Of a stretch of DNA of 64,000 bases, positions 26,398 to 35,719 are shown piece by piece (the first letter of the stretch is position 1; each line of letters begins with the position of its first letter). The position numbers were made by a program, and so were the translations under genes. The DNA comes from Gelidibacter salicanalis (GTDB lineage Bacteria; Bacteroidota; Bacteroidia; Flavobacteriales; Flavobacteriaceae). Below the pieces are notes generated by a model. It searched no databases, was not told the DNA's origin, and saw nothing but the letters and a program-made list of their open reading frames with translations. The stretch lies in contig NZ_VORX01000003.1 in NCBI RefSeq assembly GCF_007997285.1, forward strand, positions 1 through 64,000. Direction: 5' to 3'.

Positions 26398-29300
26398 GAA
26401 GAAGAAACAAAAACAAAAGAGGTTTGGCTTGTCTTCATGGGCCATCAACAATAAGACCACAATGTATGTGCTTATTGCGGTGATTTTTTATTTAGGGATT
26501 GCGGCGTTTTTTAATATGCCGAGAGAAAGCTTTCCTGAAGTTAACGAGACCAAAATTTATATTAGCTCAGTGTTTCCCGGAAATACGGCTGAAGACATTG
26601 AAAAACTGATTACAGATCCTTTAGAGGACAAGTTAAAAACGGTGAGCAATGTGGTTGACATCACCTCCACTTCCCAAGAAGATTTTTCTATGGTGGTGGT
26701 AGAATTTGATGAAAATATTACCGTTGAGCAAGCCAAACAGAAAGTAAAAGATGAAATAGAGAGTGAAACGTCCAGCGAAGATTGGCCGACATTTAATGAT
26801 GCCAAAGTTGAACCTGATGTTTTTGAATTAAGTCTTTCAGAAGAAATGCCAATTCTGAACATCAATATTTCTGGGGATTACACCGTTGAAAAACTCAAGG
26901 AATTTGCCGAGTACCTTCAAGATGAAATTGAAGACATTCAGGAAATCAAAAAAGCCGATATCCGTGGCGCCCAAGAAAAAGAAGTCGAAATAGCGGTGGA
27001 CATCTATAAAATGATGGCCTCAGAAGTCACCTTTAACGACATCATTGGGGCCATTAAAAACGGGAACGTCACCATGTCAGCGGGGAATCTGATTGCCAGC
27101 GGACAACGCCGTACCATTCGCATCTTGGGTGAAATTCAATCGCCTAAAGAGTTGGAAAATTTTGTGGTAAAAGCAGAAGATGGCAATGCCATTTACTTAA
27201 AAGATGTCGCAACGGTAACCTTTCACGAAGAGGACAAAACCACCTTTGCGCGCGAATTTGGCGAGCCTGTGGTCATGCTGGACGTTAAAAAACGTGCCGG
27301 AAAAAACATGGTGGCGGCCGTAGAACAAATTAAAGTGGTGGTTGAAAAAGCAAAAGCCGATGTTTTTCCTCCAAACCTTAAAGTAACAATTACCAATGAC
27401 CAATCCTCCGTAACTATTGGTCAGGTGGACGATTTGGTTAATAATATCATTTTTGGGGTTATTTTGGTTGTAACTGTATTGATGTTCTTCCTAGGCTTTA
27501 AAAACGCCATTTTTGTGGGATTTGCCATTCCGATGTCCATGTTTATGTCCTTGATGATTTTGAATCTATTGGGGCAAAGTTTAAACACGATGGTACTTTT
27601 CGGACTTATCATGGGTCTTGGGATGCTCGTAGATAACGGGATTGTAGTTGTGGAAAACGTGTACCGTTTAATGGATGAAGAAGGCATGAGTCGCATTGAA
27701 GCGGCTAAAGAAGGGATTGGAGAGATTGCCTTCCCTATCATCATCTCTACTGCCACAACTGTGGCCGCATTTATTCCGCTAGGGCTATGGCCCGGAATTA
27801 TGGGCGAATTCATGATGATTTTACCAATCACCTTATCCGTCGTGCTAGGATCATCCTTATTTGTTGCGATTTTCTTTAACTCGGTATTGGTATCCCAGTT
27901 TATGAGCATCGAAGATAAAAATATGCCTTTAAAACGCATCATCATCACCACTAGTGTGATGGCAGTAATCGGCCTAATCATATTTTTTACGGCCGGGGAA
28001 TTCCGTGGCCTTGGGACGCTGATGATTTTTACCGCCATCATGTTATGGGTGTACCGCATTTTCTTACGCAAATGGGCCAACAGTTTTCAAAACAATACTC
28101 TGGTTAAATTAGAAAACTGGTACGAACGTCAATTGCGAAGTGCGCTCTCAGGTAAAATGCCTTATATCTTGAGTATTGGAACATTTGTGTTATTGATATT
28201 AGCCTTTGTGGCCTTTGGAATTTCCTTGTCGGCGCAACGGACCAAGGTGGAATTTTTCCCAGACAATAAACCCAATCAGATTATTGTATATATCGAGTAT
28301 CCGCAAGGAACCGCTATTGAAAAAACCAATGCTATTACCAATCAGATCGAAAAACGTGTATATGCGGTTTTAAACGATAAGCAGTATATGGACGGCGACT
28401 ATAACTTTTTGGTAGAAAGTGCCGTTTCCCAAGTTGGTGAAGGTGCCGGAAATCCGCAGACAGATATGGGTTCTGCCGCTGAAATGCCGCATAAAGCTAA
28501 GATTACGGCGTCCATGCGCGAATATAAATTCAGACAAAAGGCCGACAGTGAGTTGCTGCGTCAAAAAGTTCAGGAAGCTTTAGTAGGCATTTATCCGGGC
28601 GTGCTCATTTCGGTTGAAAAGGATGCTAACGGACCGCCAGCAGGATCGCCAATTAATATTGAAATTGAAGGCGATGATTATAATGAATTGATTGCCACTG
28701 CAGAAAACATGCGTGAGTTTATAAATACCAAAAATATTCCTGGTATTGACGAATTGAAGATTGACGTTAATAAAGACAAGCCAACCATGCGCGTGACCGT
28801 CGATCGTGAAAAGGCCGGAGAGCTGGGCGTAAGCGCCACTCAGGTTGGGCAGCAGTTACGTAATTCCATCTTCGGGTCTAAAGCAGGCATTTATAAAGAA
28901 GGTGGTGATGATTTTGATATCAACGTTCGTTTTAACGAGGAAAATCGCTACAACACCAGTGCGCTGTTCAATCAGAACATCACCTTCAGGGATAACAAAG
29001 GACAAATTAAAAACATTCCGTTATCTACCCTGATCAAATACGAGAATAACTCCGGGTTTAGTGCCATTAAACACAAAGGTACCAACCGCGTGGTTACCGT
29101 ATATTCTGCATTATCACCAGGGTACACTGACGCGGGTGCTATTGTAACGCAAATTCAGAATGAAATGAAGAGTTACGAAGGTTTGGCTGATAACATTAAA
29201 ATTGACTATACTGGTCAAATTGAAGAGCAGAACAAGCAAATGACCTTCCTCATGGGTGCGTTCTTTACCGGTCTGGGATTGATCTTTTTCATTTTGATCT

Positions 29301-29890
29301 TCCAGTTCAATTCCATTTCCAAACCAGCCATTATTATGCTAGCCATCTTTTTAAGTTTAATTGGCGTATTCGGTGGTATTGTGGTTACAGGAAGCGCTTT
29401 TGTGATCATGATGACCATGGTAGGAATTATTGCCTTGGCGGGAATTGTGGTAAATAATGGTGTGGTGCTTTTAGATTATGCCGAATTATTGATTGAGCGT
29501 AAAAAGAACGAATTGGATCTAGCAAAAGAAGATTATCTCGAAACAAAAGATTTATTTGAAACGATCGTTAAGGCAGGAAAAGCCCGTTTACGCCCTGTTT
29601 TGCTGACTGCTATTACCACTATTTTTGGTTTGGTGCCGTTAGCGATTGGCTTAAATATTAACTTCTTTACCTTATTCAGAGACTTTGATGCCAATATTTA
29701 TATGGGTGGAGACAACGTAGTGTTCTGGGGGCCTTTGGCTTGGACCGTAATTTACGGCTTACTGATTGCGACCTTCCTAACACTTATAGTTGTACCAATT
29801 TTATTCTTTTTGGTGACCAAATTAAAAATGTGGTTGCGTTCTAAAGTAAAATCGGTTAACGAGCAGATGGATCAGGAAATCGCCGAGTAA
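26390..29890 (+). CDS. RND-family efflux pump permease (AcrB/HAE1 type)
   Basis: Proton-driven inner-membrane transporter. The protein has about 1166 residues, somewhat longer than the 1030-1050 of AcrB. It has one N-terminal span, two large periplasmic porter loops and two clusters of spans. FGLIMGLGMLVDNGIVVVENV is the TM4 region with the proton-relay Asp; TGQIEEQNKQ and GIIALAGIVVNNGVVLLDY mark the second half. An upstream ATG (26375) in the same frame exists; ATG 26390 gives a Lys-rich cytoplasmic start and overlaps the adaptor gene by 8 nt. Substrates unknown. Confidence 0.93.
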   Translation: MAKKKKQKQKRFGLSSWAINNKTTMYVLIAVIFYLGIAAFFNMPRESFPEVNETKIYISSVFPGNTAEDIEKLITDPLEDKLKTVSNVVDITSTSQEDFSMVVVEFDENITVEQAKQKVKDEIESETSSEDWPTFNDAKVEPDVFELSLSEEMPILNINISGDYTVEKLKEFAEYLQDEIEDIQEIKKADIRGAQEKEVEIAVDIYKMMASEVTFNDIIGAIKNGNVTMSAGNLIASGQRRTIRILGEIQSPKELENFVVKAEDGNAIYLKDVATVTFHEEDKTTFAREFGEPVVMLDVKKRAGKNMVAAVEQIKVVVEKAKADVFPPNLKVTITNDQSSVTIGQVDDLVNNIIFGVILVVTVLMFFLGFKNAIFVGFAIPMSMFMSLMILNLLGQSLNTMVLFGLIMGLGMLVDNGIVVVENVYRLMDEEGMSRIEAAKEGIGEIAFPIIISTATTVAAFIPLGLWPGIMGEFMMILPITLSVVLGSSLFVAIFFNSVLVSQFMSIEDKNMPLKRIIITTSVMAVIGLIIFFTAGEFRGLGTLMIFTAIMLWVYRIFLRKWANSFQNNTLVKLENWYERQLRSALSGKMPYILSIGTFVLLILAFVAFGISLSAQRTKVEFFPDNKPNQIIVYIEYPQGTAIEKTNAITNQIEKRVYAVLNDKQYMDGDYNFLVESAVSQVGEGAGNPQTDMGSAAEMPHKAKITASMREYKFRQKADSELLRQKVQEALVGIYPGVLISVEKDANGPPAGSPINIEIEGDDYNELIATAENMREFINTKNIPGIDELKIDVNKDKPTMRVTVDREKAGELGVSATQVGQQLRNSIFGSKAGIYKEGGDDFDINVRFNEENRYNTSALFNQNITFRDNKGQIKNIPLSTLIKYENNSGFSAIKHKGTNRVVTVYSALSPGYTDAGAIVTQIQNEMKSYEGLADNIKIDYTGQIEEQNKQMTFLMGAFFTGLGLIFFILIFQFNSISKPAIIMLAIFLSLIGVFGGIVVTGSAFVIMMTMVGIIALAGIVVNNGVVLLDYAELLIERKKNELDLAKEDYLETKDLFETIVKAGKARLRPVLLTAITTIFGLVPLAIGLNINFFTLFRDFDANIYMGGDNVVFWGPLAWTVIYGLLIATFLTLIVVPILFFLVTKLKMWLRSKVKSVNEQMDQEIAE

Positions 29891-29912
29891 TTCACTCCTT
29901 CATTTAAATTTT

Positions 29913-29950
29913 AAAAGGCTAGATGACCAGGTGTCTCTAGCCTTTTTTTT
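29913..29950 (+). terminator. Terminator of the efflux operon
   Basis: AAAAGGCTAGA pairs with TCTAGCCTTTT (11 bp, 12-nt loop), followed by a T run. Confidence 0.9.
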
Positions 29951-30162
29951 ATGATAAGGTCTCTTATCCAAAATGCGGCAGAAAAATTCTTTAAAGCGGT
30001 TTAAAAGCTTAATATCGCAAAAGAGCATCTCATTTTTAAAAGATGTTATCCTTAGCCTGATAGATAATGCTACCAGACCAGAGTCGTCTTTTAAGGTATT
30101 GCTCCGTGAAGACATATTTACAAATGAATGCTTAGTCCCAGAAATGTCAGGATAGGACTAAA
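29951..30162. other. Intergenic stretch between efflux and phosphate genes
   Basis: Open frames of 60-71 codons exist on both strands but overlap each other, lack promoters and recall no family. I see no convincing gene or repeat here. Confidence 0.6.
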
Positions 30163-30198
30163 AAAAACACCCTAACGTTGTGGAATTAGGGTGTTTTT
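30163..30198. terminator. Bidirectional terminator downstream of the PiT gene
   Basis: AAAAACACCCTAA pairs with TTAGGGTGTTTTT (13 bp, 10-nt loop), with A and T runs on the two sides; it can end the minus-strand phosphate genes. Confidence 0.88.
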
Positions 30199-30220
30199 GT
30201 TTTGTATAAATAATCTGAAC

Positions 30221-32539
30221 TTACTTTTTTAGTTTATCCGGGAACGGGATAGGTTTTACCGAGCTGTCGTGGGCGAGGTAATATTCTTCCAACAAATTCA
30301 TGGTGGCGACTAACAAATCCTTGGTTTCCAAAAGAATGCTGAAGTACAAGGTCGTGTTTTTAGGGCTTGACTCCTCAGTACGCGTCCGTTCTACTTGTTT
30401 CTGTATTTTATCCGTTACCAGGCTAATGATTTCTTTTTTCCTGCCCAAAATGATACCGATTTCCTCAAAAGAATGCGACTCAAAAGCATTTCTACTATTG
30501 TTGAACAAACGCTCAAAACGCTCATCCACTTCCTTAAGCTCTTTAATCTGACTGAATTTCAGTTTCTTATGATTATTATGAATGTGTTTATGACTCACTT
30601 TGGAGATGTATTCCAAGGATTGGGTCATATCCTGCAAGTATCCTAATATATTAATGTAGAAGTTACTCGCACCCACACTCGAATCATCTAAATTCTTGAT
30701 AAAATAAAAGATGTTGTCACGCAATTCTTCAACCTCTTCAGAAAGTTTCCGAACTTGCTTTTTATTCTTCTTCAATAAGGATAAATCTTGTAAAGCAAGA
30801 CCGTTGATGGCATTGGTGTAAATTTTATTACCACGCTTAATCACATTGGCAATATTATTCGCACTTTCATGAATAACGCCTTGAACAGAGCTGCTTTCGG
30901 TTTTATTTAAACGGTCTTCTGCTTTGGTTTCCTTCATTTTTTTAGTGTGGGCCATCGAGCTTTTAATCAGCAATCCGAAAGCCACCAACAATAAAATTGG
31001 AAACATCACCTTAATGTTCAAATTCAATAAGTAGGCTACTAAAGCCGCAGCGAAAAACGCACTGATTGCGGTAAAGAACCAACCACCAATCACATTGATT
31101 ACCCCTGCTACACGATATACCGCACTTTCTGCACCCCAAGCTCTATCTGCTAGAGAAGATCCCATCGCTACCATAAAAGTAACGTAAGTGGTGGATAACG
31201 GTAGTTTATAGGAAGTCGCAATGGCAATCAATACCGCCGCAACCATTAAATTCACTGCCGCGCGAACCAAATCAAAAGAAGGCAATTCGTGTACCTTATC
31301 TTTTGCGAGTTTAATTACTGGGGCCTCAAACTGTTTATCAATTTTAGCTTCTAACGATTTTGGTAAGATGTAGGATGTGACATAAGAAATGCCCATAGCC
31401 ATTCTTACAAAGCTTCGGGATAGAAAGTTAGGTTGAAAACGTTCTTTAGTTTCGCCTTGACTTGCCAAATCGAGAGATGTTTTAACGACAGCTTTTGCTT
31501 TTGAGGAAAACCACAGCGTTAATACCATAACAATACCGGCTGCAAGTAGCAATAAAGTAGGCGTAGTAGCCTTTTCACTTAAGCTGTTCATAGGAAATTC
31601 AGAAGCTGATAATCCAAGGGTGTTTATTGCCGGATTGGTAAAATCTGAATACGCCTGAAAAGCGCCCATGGAAGGTCCGATAAAGTTCACCAAATCGTTA
31701 CCCGCAAAAGCCAAGGCCAATGCGAAGGTACCCACTAATATGATTAATTTATATATGTTAGCTTTTAGCAGGGCAATTACGGCATATGATATTATCGTCC
31801 ATAACACAAAGCTAATCGCTACAATATAGACCGCTTGATGCTCTAAGAAATCCTTAATGGTTTCACCATTGATAATATCATAAGTTTGGTTAGCAATGTT
31901 AGTCCCTCCAATACCTTTTAGAAATATAAAATAGGTGATAGAAGTAAGAGCAAATCCTCCAAATAAGGCGCCAACCCAGTCCGCTTTTCTTTCAAAATCA
32001 TAAGAGAGTAATAATCGTGCGACCCACTGTACCAAGGCTCCCACGGTAAAGGCAATGACTACTGACAGCAAAATTCCGGAAATAATTTCGGTCACTTTGG
32101 CTGTATTGATGTAGTCTATAACATCCGAAAGATTACCACCGTCATGGCTAATTTTAATCAAGGTCATTGCAACCGATGCACCAAGCAACTCAAATACAAT
32201 GGATACTGTGGTGGACGTTGGTAGGCCGATGGAATTAAAAAAATCGAGCAGTAGAATGTCCGTTATCATTACCGCCATGAATATGATCATGATTTCATTA
32301 AACATGAACTGTTCTGGATTGAAAATGCCTTTCCGGGCAATTTCCATCATCCCGCTTGAAAAAATGGCACCGATACCAATCCCAAGACTCGCCACAATCA
32401 TTAAGGTTCTAAACGAGACCGCTTTTGAACCAATTGCAGAATTTAGGAAGTTGACCGCATCATTACTCACCCCAACTACCAAATCAGCAACCGCCAAAAT
32501 GGCCAAAGCAATGATCATGTATAAATAAAAATTCTCCAT
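30221..32539 (-). CDS. PiT-family inorganic phosphate transporter fused to a PhoU-like domain
   Basis: Low-affinity, ion-coupled phosphate uptake across the inner membrane. The 772-residue protein has two PiT halves: an N-terminal one with GVSNDAVNFLNSAIGS (about residues 23-38) and a second with ATSYKLPLSTTYVTF and MGSSLADRAWG (about 440-475), with ten or more spans. Residues about 545-760 are soluble, helical and charged, like PhoU, which may tie transport to phosphate signalling. This fusion is common in Bacteroidota. It follows the porin gene by 69 nt, so both form a two-step phosphate uptake unit. Confidence 0.93.
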   Translation of the reverse strand: MENFYLYMIIALAILAVADLVVGVSNDAVNFLNSAIGSKAVSFRTLMIVASLGIGIGAIFSSGMMEIARKGIFNPEQFMFNEIMIIFMAVMITDILLLDFFNSIGLPTSTTVSIVFELLGASVAMTLIKISHDGGNLSDVIDYINTAKVTEIISGILLSVVIAFTVGALVQWVARLLLSYDFERKADWVGALFGGFALTSITYFIFLKGIGGTNIANQTYDIINGETIKDFLEHQAVYIVAISFVLWTIISYAVIALLKANIYKLIILVGTFALALAFAGNDLVNFIGPSMGAFQAYSDFTNPAINTLGLSASEFPMNSLSEKATTPTLLLLAAGIVMVLTLWFSSKAKAVVKTSLDLASQGETKERFQPNFLSRSFVRMAMGISYVTSYILPKSLEAKIDKQFEAPVIKLAKDKVHELPSFDLVRAAVNLMVAAVLIAIATSYKLPLSTTYVTFMVAMGSSLADRAWGAESAVYRVAGVINVIGGWFFTAISAFFAAALVAYLLNLNIKVMFPILLLVAFGLLIKSSMAHTKKMKETKAEDRLNKTESSSVQGVIHESANNIANVIKRGNKIYTNAINGLALQDLSLLKKNKKQVRKLSEEVEELRDNIFYFIKNLDDSSVGASNFYINILGYLQDMTQSLEYISKVSHKHIHNNHKKLKFSQIKELKEVDERFERLFNNSRNAFESHSFEEIGIILGRKKEIISLVTDKIQKQVERTRTEESSPKNTTLYFSILLETKDLLVATMNLLEEYYLAHDSSVKPIPFPDKLKK

Positions 32540-32608
32540 AATTTAGTTTCTAATAGTTTGCAAATATCCTTAGTGTTTTTAAAGGGTATGTTACCTAATT
32601 GTTATGTT

Positions 32609-33814
32609 TTAAAATTGCACGGCAAATTGCAGCCTGTACATGAGCTGATCCGCTGAGTCTTCGACATTTAAATAACTTAAATCCGACTGTACTTTTAATT
32701 TATGCCCAAAGATGTATTTTGATACTCCAAGTGTGTATTGATTTTCGATGTTTTTTGCGGTTAAAGGGGTGTCAAGATTGAGATTGGTATACCGTCCGGA
32801 AACTTCCCAATTCGATTTAAAAAGGTAGCCGGATTGTACATTAAATCCTGATCCGACGTTTACCACATCACCCGTGGGTAGTCCTTCAGAATTTATAGCC
32901 ACCGGAGCATCTGCAGCTCTATCGGTGTATTGTGCCAATAATGAAAAACCTTGGTATTTAAATACGGCATCAACAAATACAGTTGAAATATCAGTTTCAT
33001 GAAACCCTGAATCCGTAAACATATAATCACCTTGATTCCCGCCCGTTTTCACCGCATTATCGTTAAAATCATATGCTACCCCAAGTGCCAGTTTCGGAGT
33101 TGGTTCTCTATCCAAATCGCCACCAATGAACGCTCCATCCTTTGTGAAATCTCCAAAAGGATACACTTCCAAACGGGAAGTAAACTGAAATCCACCCAAA
33201 TTTTTTGAAGTAACGTTACGACCTTCACCTTGCGAAACTGCAAAGGCCTCTTTTATCAACAAATGCTCAGAAAACTGTAATTGATGTCGTAATTGCAGCC
33301 CCAAATCGCGATCAATACCAAAGGATTTACTAAGCTTGGAGCGATCAACAAACTGGAGATTGGCTGAAGATATCAGTGTTTCAAAATCGCCAGGAAGTTT
33401 TGCCTGACCGAACCACAGTTCAAAATTTTCATAAAAGTTCCATTTCACCACCGCATCCACAATGTAGCGTGGCGCATTATTGGTAAATTCAGAAGCGCCG
33501 GACATGTCTCTGTTAGAGAGTCCTAAAGCAATTTTGTATGTTAATTTTGGAGAGTAAATAAAACCGTCAAACTTTAATCGAGCACGACGGATTAAAAATT
33601 GAGTTTCTAAATCTGAAAAGGAATTGTTGTGCTCTTCCCATTCTGCAGATCCTTGAAACTGCAGCTGCAGCCCCATTTTCATAGCCCAAGTGCTATCTTT
33701 AGCAACACTTTTAAAAATGCCATTACCTAAACTAGGACCTTCAATATTTTGAGCATTCATAACTTCGCTTACTCCAAATAGAAGCACCAACAGTGCATAA
33801 GAGAACTTCATCAT
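32609..33814 (-). CDS. Phosphate-selective porin O/P-like outer-membrane protein
   Basis: The 401-residue protein has a signal peptide (about residues 1-21, ending VMNAQN), the OprO/OprP-like opening MKMGLQLQFQGSAEW, and repeated barrel strands such as IRRARLKFDGFIYSPKLTYKI and YTLGVSKYIFGHKLKVQSDLSYL; the C terminus (YRLQFAVQF) is a barrel end strand. It is the first gene of the unit with the PiT transporter. ATG 33814 and ATG 33811 are adjacent and equally possible. The leader carries a terminator-like hairpin and a second hairpin abutting the start codon. Confidence 0.9.
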   Translation of the reverse strand: MMKFSYALLVLLFGVSEVMNAQNIEGPSLGNGIFKSVAKDSTWAMKMGLQLQFQGSAEWEEHNNSFSDLETQFLIRRARLKFDGFIYSPKLTYKIALGLSNRDMSGASEFTNNAPRYIVDAVVKWNFYENFELWFGQAKLPGDFETLISSANLQFVDRSKLSKSFGIDRDLGLQLRHQLQFSEHLLIKEAFAVSQGEGRNVTSKNLGGFQFTSRLEVYPFGDFTKDGAFIGGDLDREPTPKLALGVAYDFNDNAVKTGGNQGDYMFTDSGFHETDISTVFVDAVFKYQGFSLLAQYTDRAADAPVAINSEGLPTGDVVNVGSGFNVQSGYLFKSNWEVSGRYTNLNLDTPLTAKNIENQYTLGVSKYIFGHKLKVQSDLSYLNVEDSADQLMYRLQFAVQF

Positions 33815-33815
33815 C

Positions 33816-33850
33816 AGTATTAGTTTTTGTCACTGCAAAGAACTAATACT
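33816..33850 (-). promoter_or_regulatory. Inverted repeat abutting the porin start codon
   Basis: AGTATTAGTT (33816-33825) and AACTAATACT (33841-33850) form a perfect 10-bp inverted repeat with a 15-nt loop. It ends 1 nt before the porin ATG, so as RNA it could mask initiation, or as DNA it could bind a regulator. Confidence 0.55.
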
Positions 33851-33890
33851 TATTTGAATATAATGTTTCCTTATGATTAAATTTTTAAAC

Positions 33891-33918
33891 AAAAAAAGCT
33901 GCCTTGGCCGAAGGCAGC
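33891..33918 (-). terminator. Terminator-like hairpin upstream of the porin gene
   Basis: On the minus strand GCTGCCTT pairs with AAGGCAGC (8 bp, 5-nt loop) and is followed by seven T, 77 nt before the porin start. Either an attenuator in the porin leader or the end of a small upstream transcript. Confidence 0.65.
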
Positions 33919-34193
33919 CCTTAGAATTCATGATACTACAGTCGACAAAAACCAATAGCTAATTATGAAACCCTAATGATAGTGGTCTTAAGACACAAGC
34001 AAAGATCACTCATAATGCGCAGTTGCGTGTCAAGCTAGTATTAAATCCTCTAAAAAACCATAAAGTAATTCATCTAACTGATTAATAACACTTTAGACTA
34101 TCAATGTTAAGTTAATGTAAAATTGAGATTACCGAATTGTTAACACTTCTTTACGCTTATGTTTCCTATTTCTATATCAGCCGTTTTTAAACG
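33919..34193. other. Intergenic stretch between porin and pth
   Basis: No open frame of note and no TAnnTTTG box on the minus strand. It must hold the porin promoter or the source of the transcript that ends at 33891, but I could not place it. Confidence 0.5.
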
Positions 34194-34220
34194 AAAAAGC
34201 ATCCTTCAAAGATGCTTTTT
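34194..34220. terminator. Bidirectional terminator after pth
   Basis: AAAAAGCATC pairs perfectly with GATGCTTTTT around a 7-nt loop, about 27 nt past the minus-strand pth stop. Confidence 0.88.
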
Positions 34221-34246
34221 CAATGTATCATCATATGATGATTGTA

Positions 34247-34879
34247 TTATTGACCATTAAAAGTATTCATAGTGATATTGACTCCGGCCATTCCAAATGA
34301 TTTAATAAGTTCTACCGCTACATCTAAGCGCTCGCCTAATTTAGCTTCTTCTTCAGCGGTCCATTCTCCCAAGACATAATCTACTTGTCTGCCTTCACCA
34401 AAAGCGTCACTAATCCCGAAACGGAAACGGTTATAATTGGTAGTTTGTAATTTATCTTGAGTGTCCTTTAATCCGTTATGGCCTCCGGCGCTGCCTTTTG
34501 TTTTTAAGCGAATGGTCCCAAATGGCAAATTTAAATCATCAGTAATGACCAATACATTTTCTAAAGGTATATTTTCTTTGGTCATCCAGTATACAATGGC
34601 TTTCCCACTTAAATTCATATAGGTATTTGGTTTCAGTAAAATAAATTGTCGCCCTTTAAACTTATATACAGTAATGTCTCCTAATTTCTGGGTTTGAAAA
34701 CTTAAGTCCTCCTTTTTGGCCAAATGATCCAAGACTTTAAAACCAATATTGTGTCTTGTATTTGCATAATCACTGCCAATATTACCTAAACCTACAATAA
34801 GATATTTTTTCATAGTATGCTTTTCAACTGAGGTTGGAGAGGTTGATGATTTAAAAATATGTTTAAAAAAATTCAGCAT
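34247..34879 (-). CDS. pth: Peptidyl-tRNA hydrolase
   Basis: Releases tRNA from peptidyl-tRNA that drops off the ribosome. The core shows YLIVGLGNIGSDYANTRHNIGF (catalytic His in TRHN), KPNTYMNLSGKA and VITDDLNLPFGTIRLKTKGSAGGHNGLKD, all hallmark motifs. The open frame gives 210 residues with an N-terminal extension of 22 residues ahead of MKKYLIVGLGN; the usual start would be ATG 34813. I recall similar extensions in Flavobacteriaceae, so I keep the longer form with the start uncertain. Confidence 0.95.
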   Translation of the reverse strand: MLNFFKHIFKSSTSPTSVEKHTMKKYLIVGLGNIGSDYANTRHNIGFKVLDHLAKKEDLSFQTQKLGDITVYKFKGRQFILLKPNTYMNLSGKAIVYWMTKENIPLENVLVITDDLNLPFGTIRLKTKGSAGGHNGLKDTQDKLQTTNYNRFRFGISDAFGEGRQVDYVLGEWTAEEEAKLGERLDVAVELIKSFGMAGVNITMNTFNGQ

Positions 34880-34954
34880 ATGCTCGCCTCAGGCTAAATG
34901 TTAGTATCATTTTCAGATCGGATGGTGAACTCCTTTTCTGAATATTGACAAAAA

Positions 34955-34987
34955 TAAAAAAAGCATCCTGAATAAACAGGATGCTTT
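34955..34987 (-). terminator. Terminator after rplY
   Basis: AAAGCATCCTG pairs perfectly with CAGGATGCTTT (11 bp, 6-nt loop), followed on the minus strand by T-rich sequence; 22 nt past the rplY stop. Confidence 0.9.
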
Positions 34988-35009
34988 ATAATATGTTGTG
35001 AAACAAGAT

Positions 35010-35657
35010 TTATTCTTGACCTTCAGCTGGAGTTTCAGTAGCTTCTGCTGCTGTCCCTTCTGCTCCTTCTTCAAGTTCTTCTTCATCATCGCCTTCAAAC
35101 TCAGCAACACTTGCTCTAGAACGTCTCACTTGACAAACTACAGTGTTATCTGGGTGTAAGAATTTGTAATCAGGATTTTCCAAAGAAGTGATGTATAATT
35201 TACTTCCAATTTTTAAAGGTGTAATGTCTGCCTCGATAAAATCTGGCAAGTTAGCTGGTAAAGCTTTAACTCTAAGTTTACGTTGGTTTCTACGTAAAAC
35301 ACCACCATTTAATACACCTTTAGAAGTTCCGATAATATGTACCGGAATTTCCATTGCAATTTCTTTATCCTCAAATAATTGATAGAAATCGATGTGTAAA
35401 ATTCTGTCTGTTACAGGGTGAAGTTGGATGTCTTGCATGATTGCATTGTAAGACGCTCCGTTTTCTATGGCAATCACAACTGTATGCGCATTAGGCGTAT
35501 AAACCAGTTTAGAGAAAGCCAATTCAGGTGCTGAGAAATGCACTGGTTTGTCTCCTCCGTATAATACGCAAGGAACCTGACCAGCATTACGTAAGGCTTT
35601 TGTTACTTTTTTGCCCACGCTTTCTCTTTGAGATCCGTTGATTGTAATTGATTTCAT
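35010..35657 (-). CDS. rplY: 50S ribosomal protein L25, Ctc form
   Basis: Binds 5S rRNA in the large subunit. The 215-residue protein has the L25 N-terminal beta-barrel ([37 protein letters not shown]), the longer Ctc-type C-terminal domain (about 100-185) and a low-complexity acidic Glu/Ala tail (about residues 186-215) common in Bacteroidota. It lies 62 nt after prs on the same strand; prs-rplY-pth is a familiar gene order, though terminators separate rplY from pth. Confidence 0.95.
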   Translation of the reverse strand: MKSITINGSQRESVGKKVTKALRNAGQVPCVLYGGDKPVHFSAPELAFSKLVYTPNAHTVVIAIENGASYNAIMQDIQLHPVTDRILHIDFYQLFEDKEIAMEIPVHIIGTSKGVLNGGVLRRNQRKLRVKALPANLPDFIEADITPLKIGSKLYITSLENPDYKFLHPDNTVVCQVRRSRASVAEFEGDDEEELEEGAEGTAAEATETPAEGQE

Positions 35658-35719
35658 TTTGAAAATTTATAGTTAATTATTAATACTCTAATATAAGATG
35701 TAGCCAAATTTAACAGCGA

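Noticed and set aside
29900-30155. Frames of 60 and 71 codons on opposite strands between RND and PiT
   Set aside because: They overlap each other and the efflux terminator, lack promoters and recall no family.
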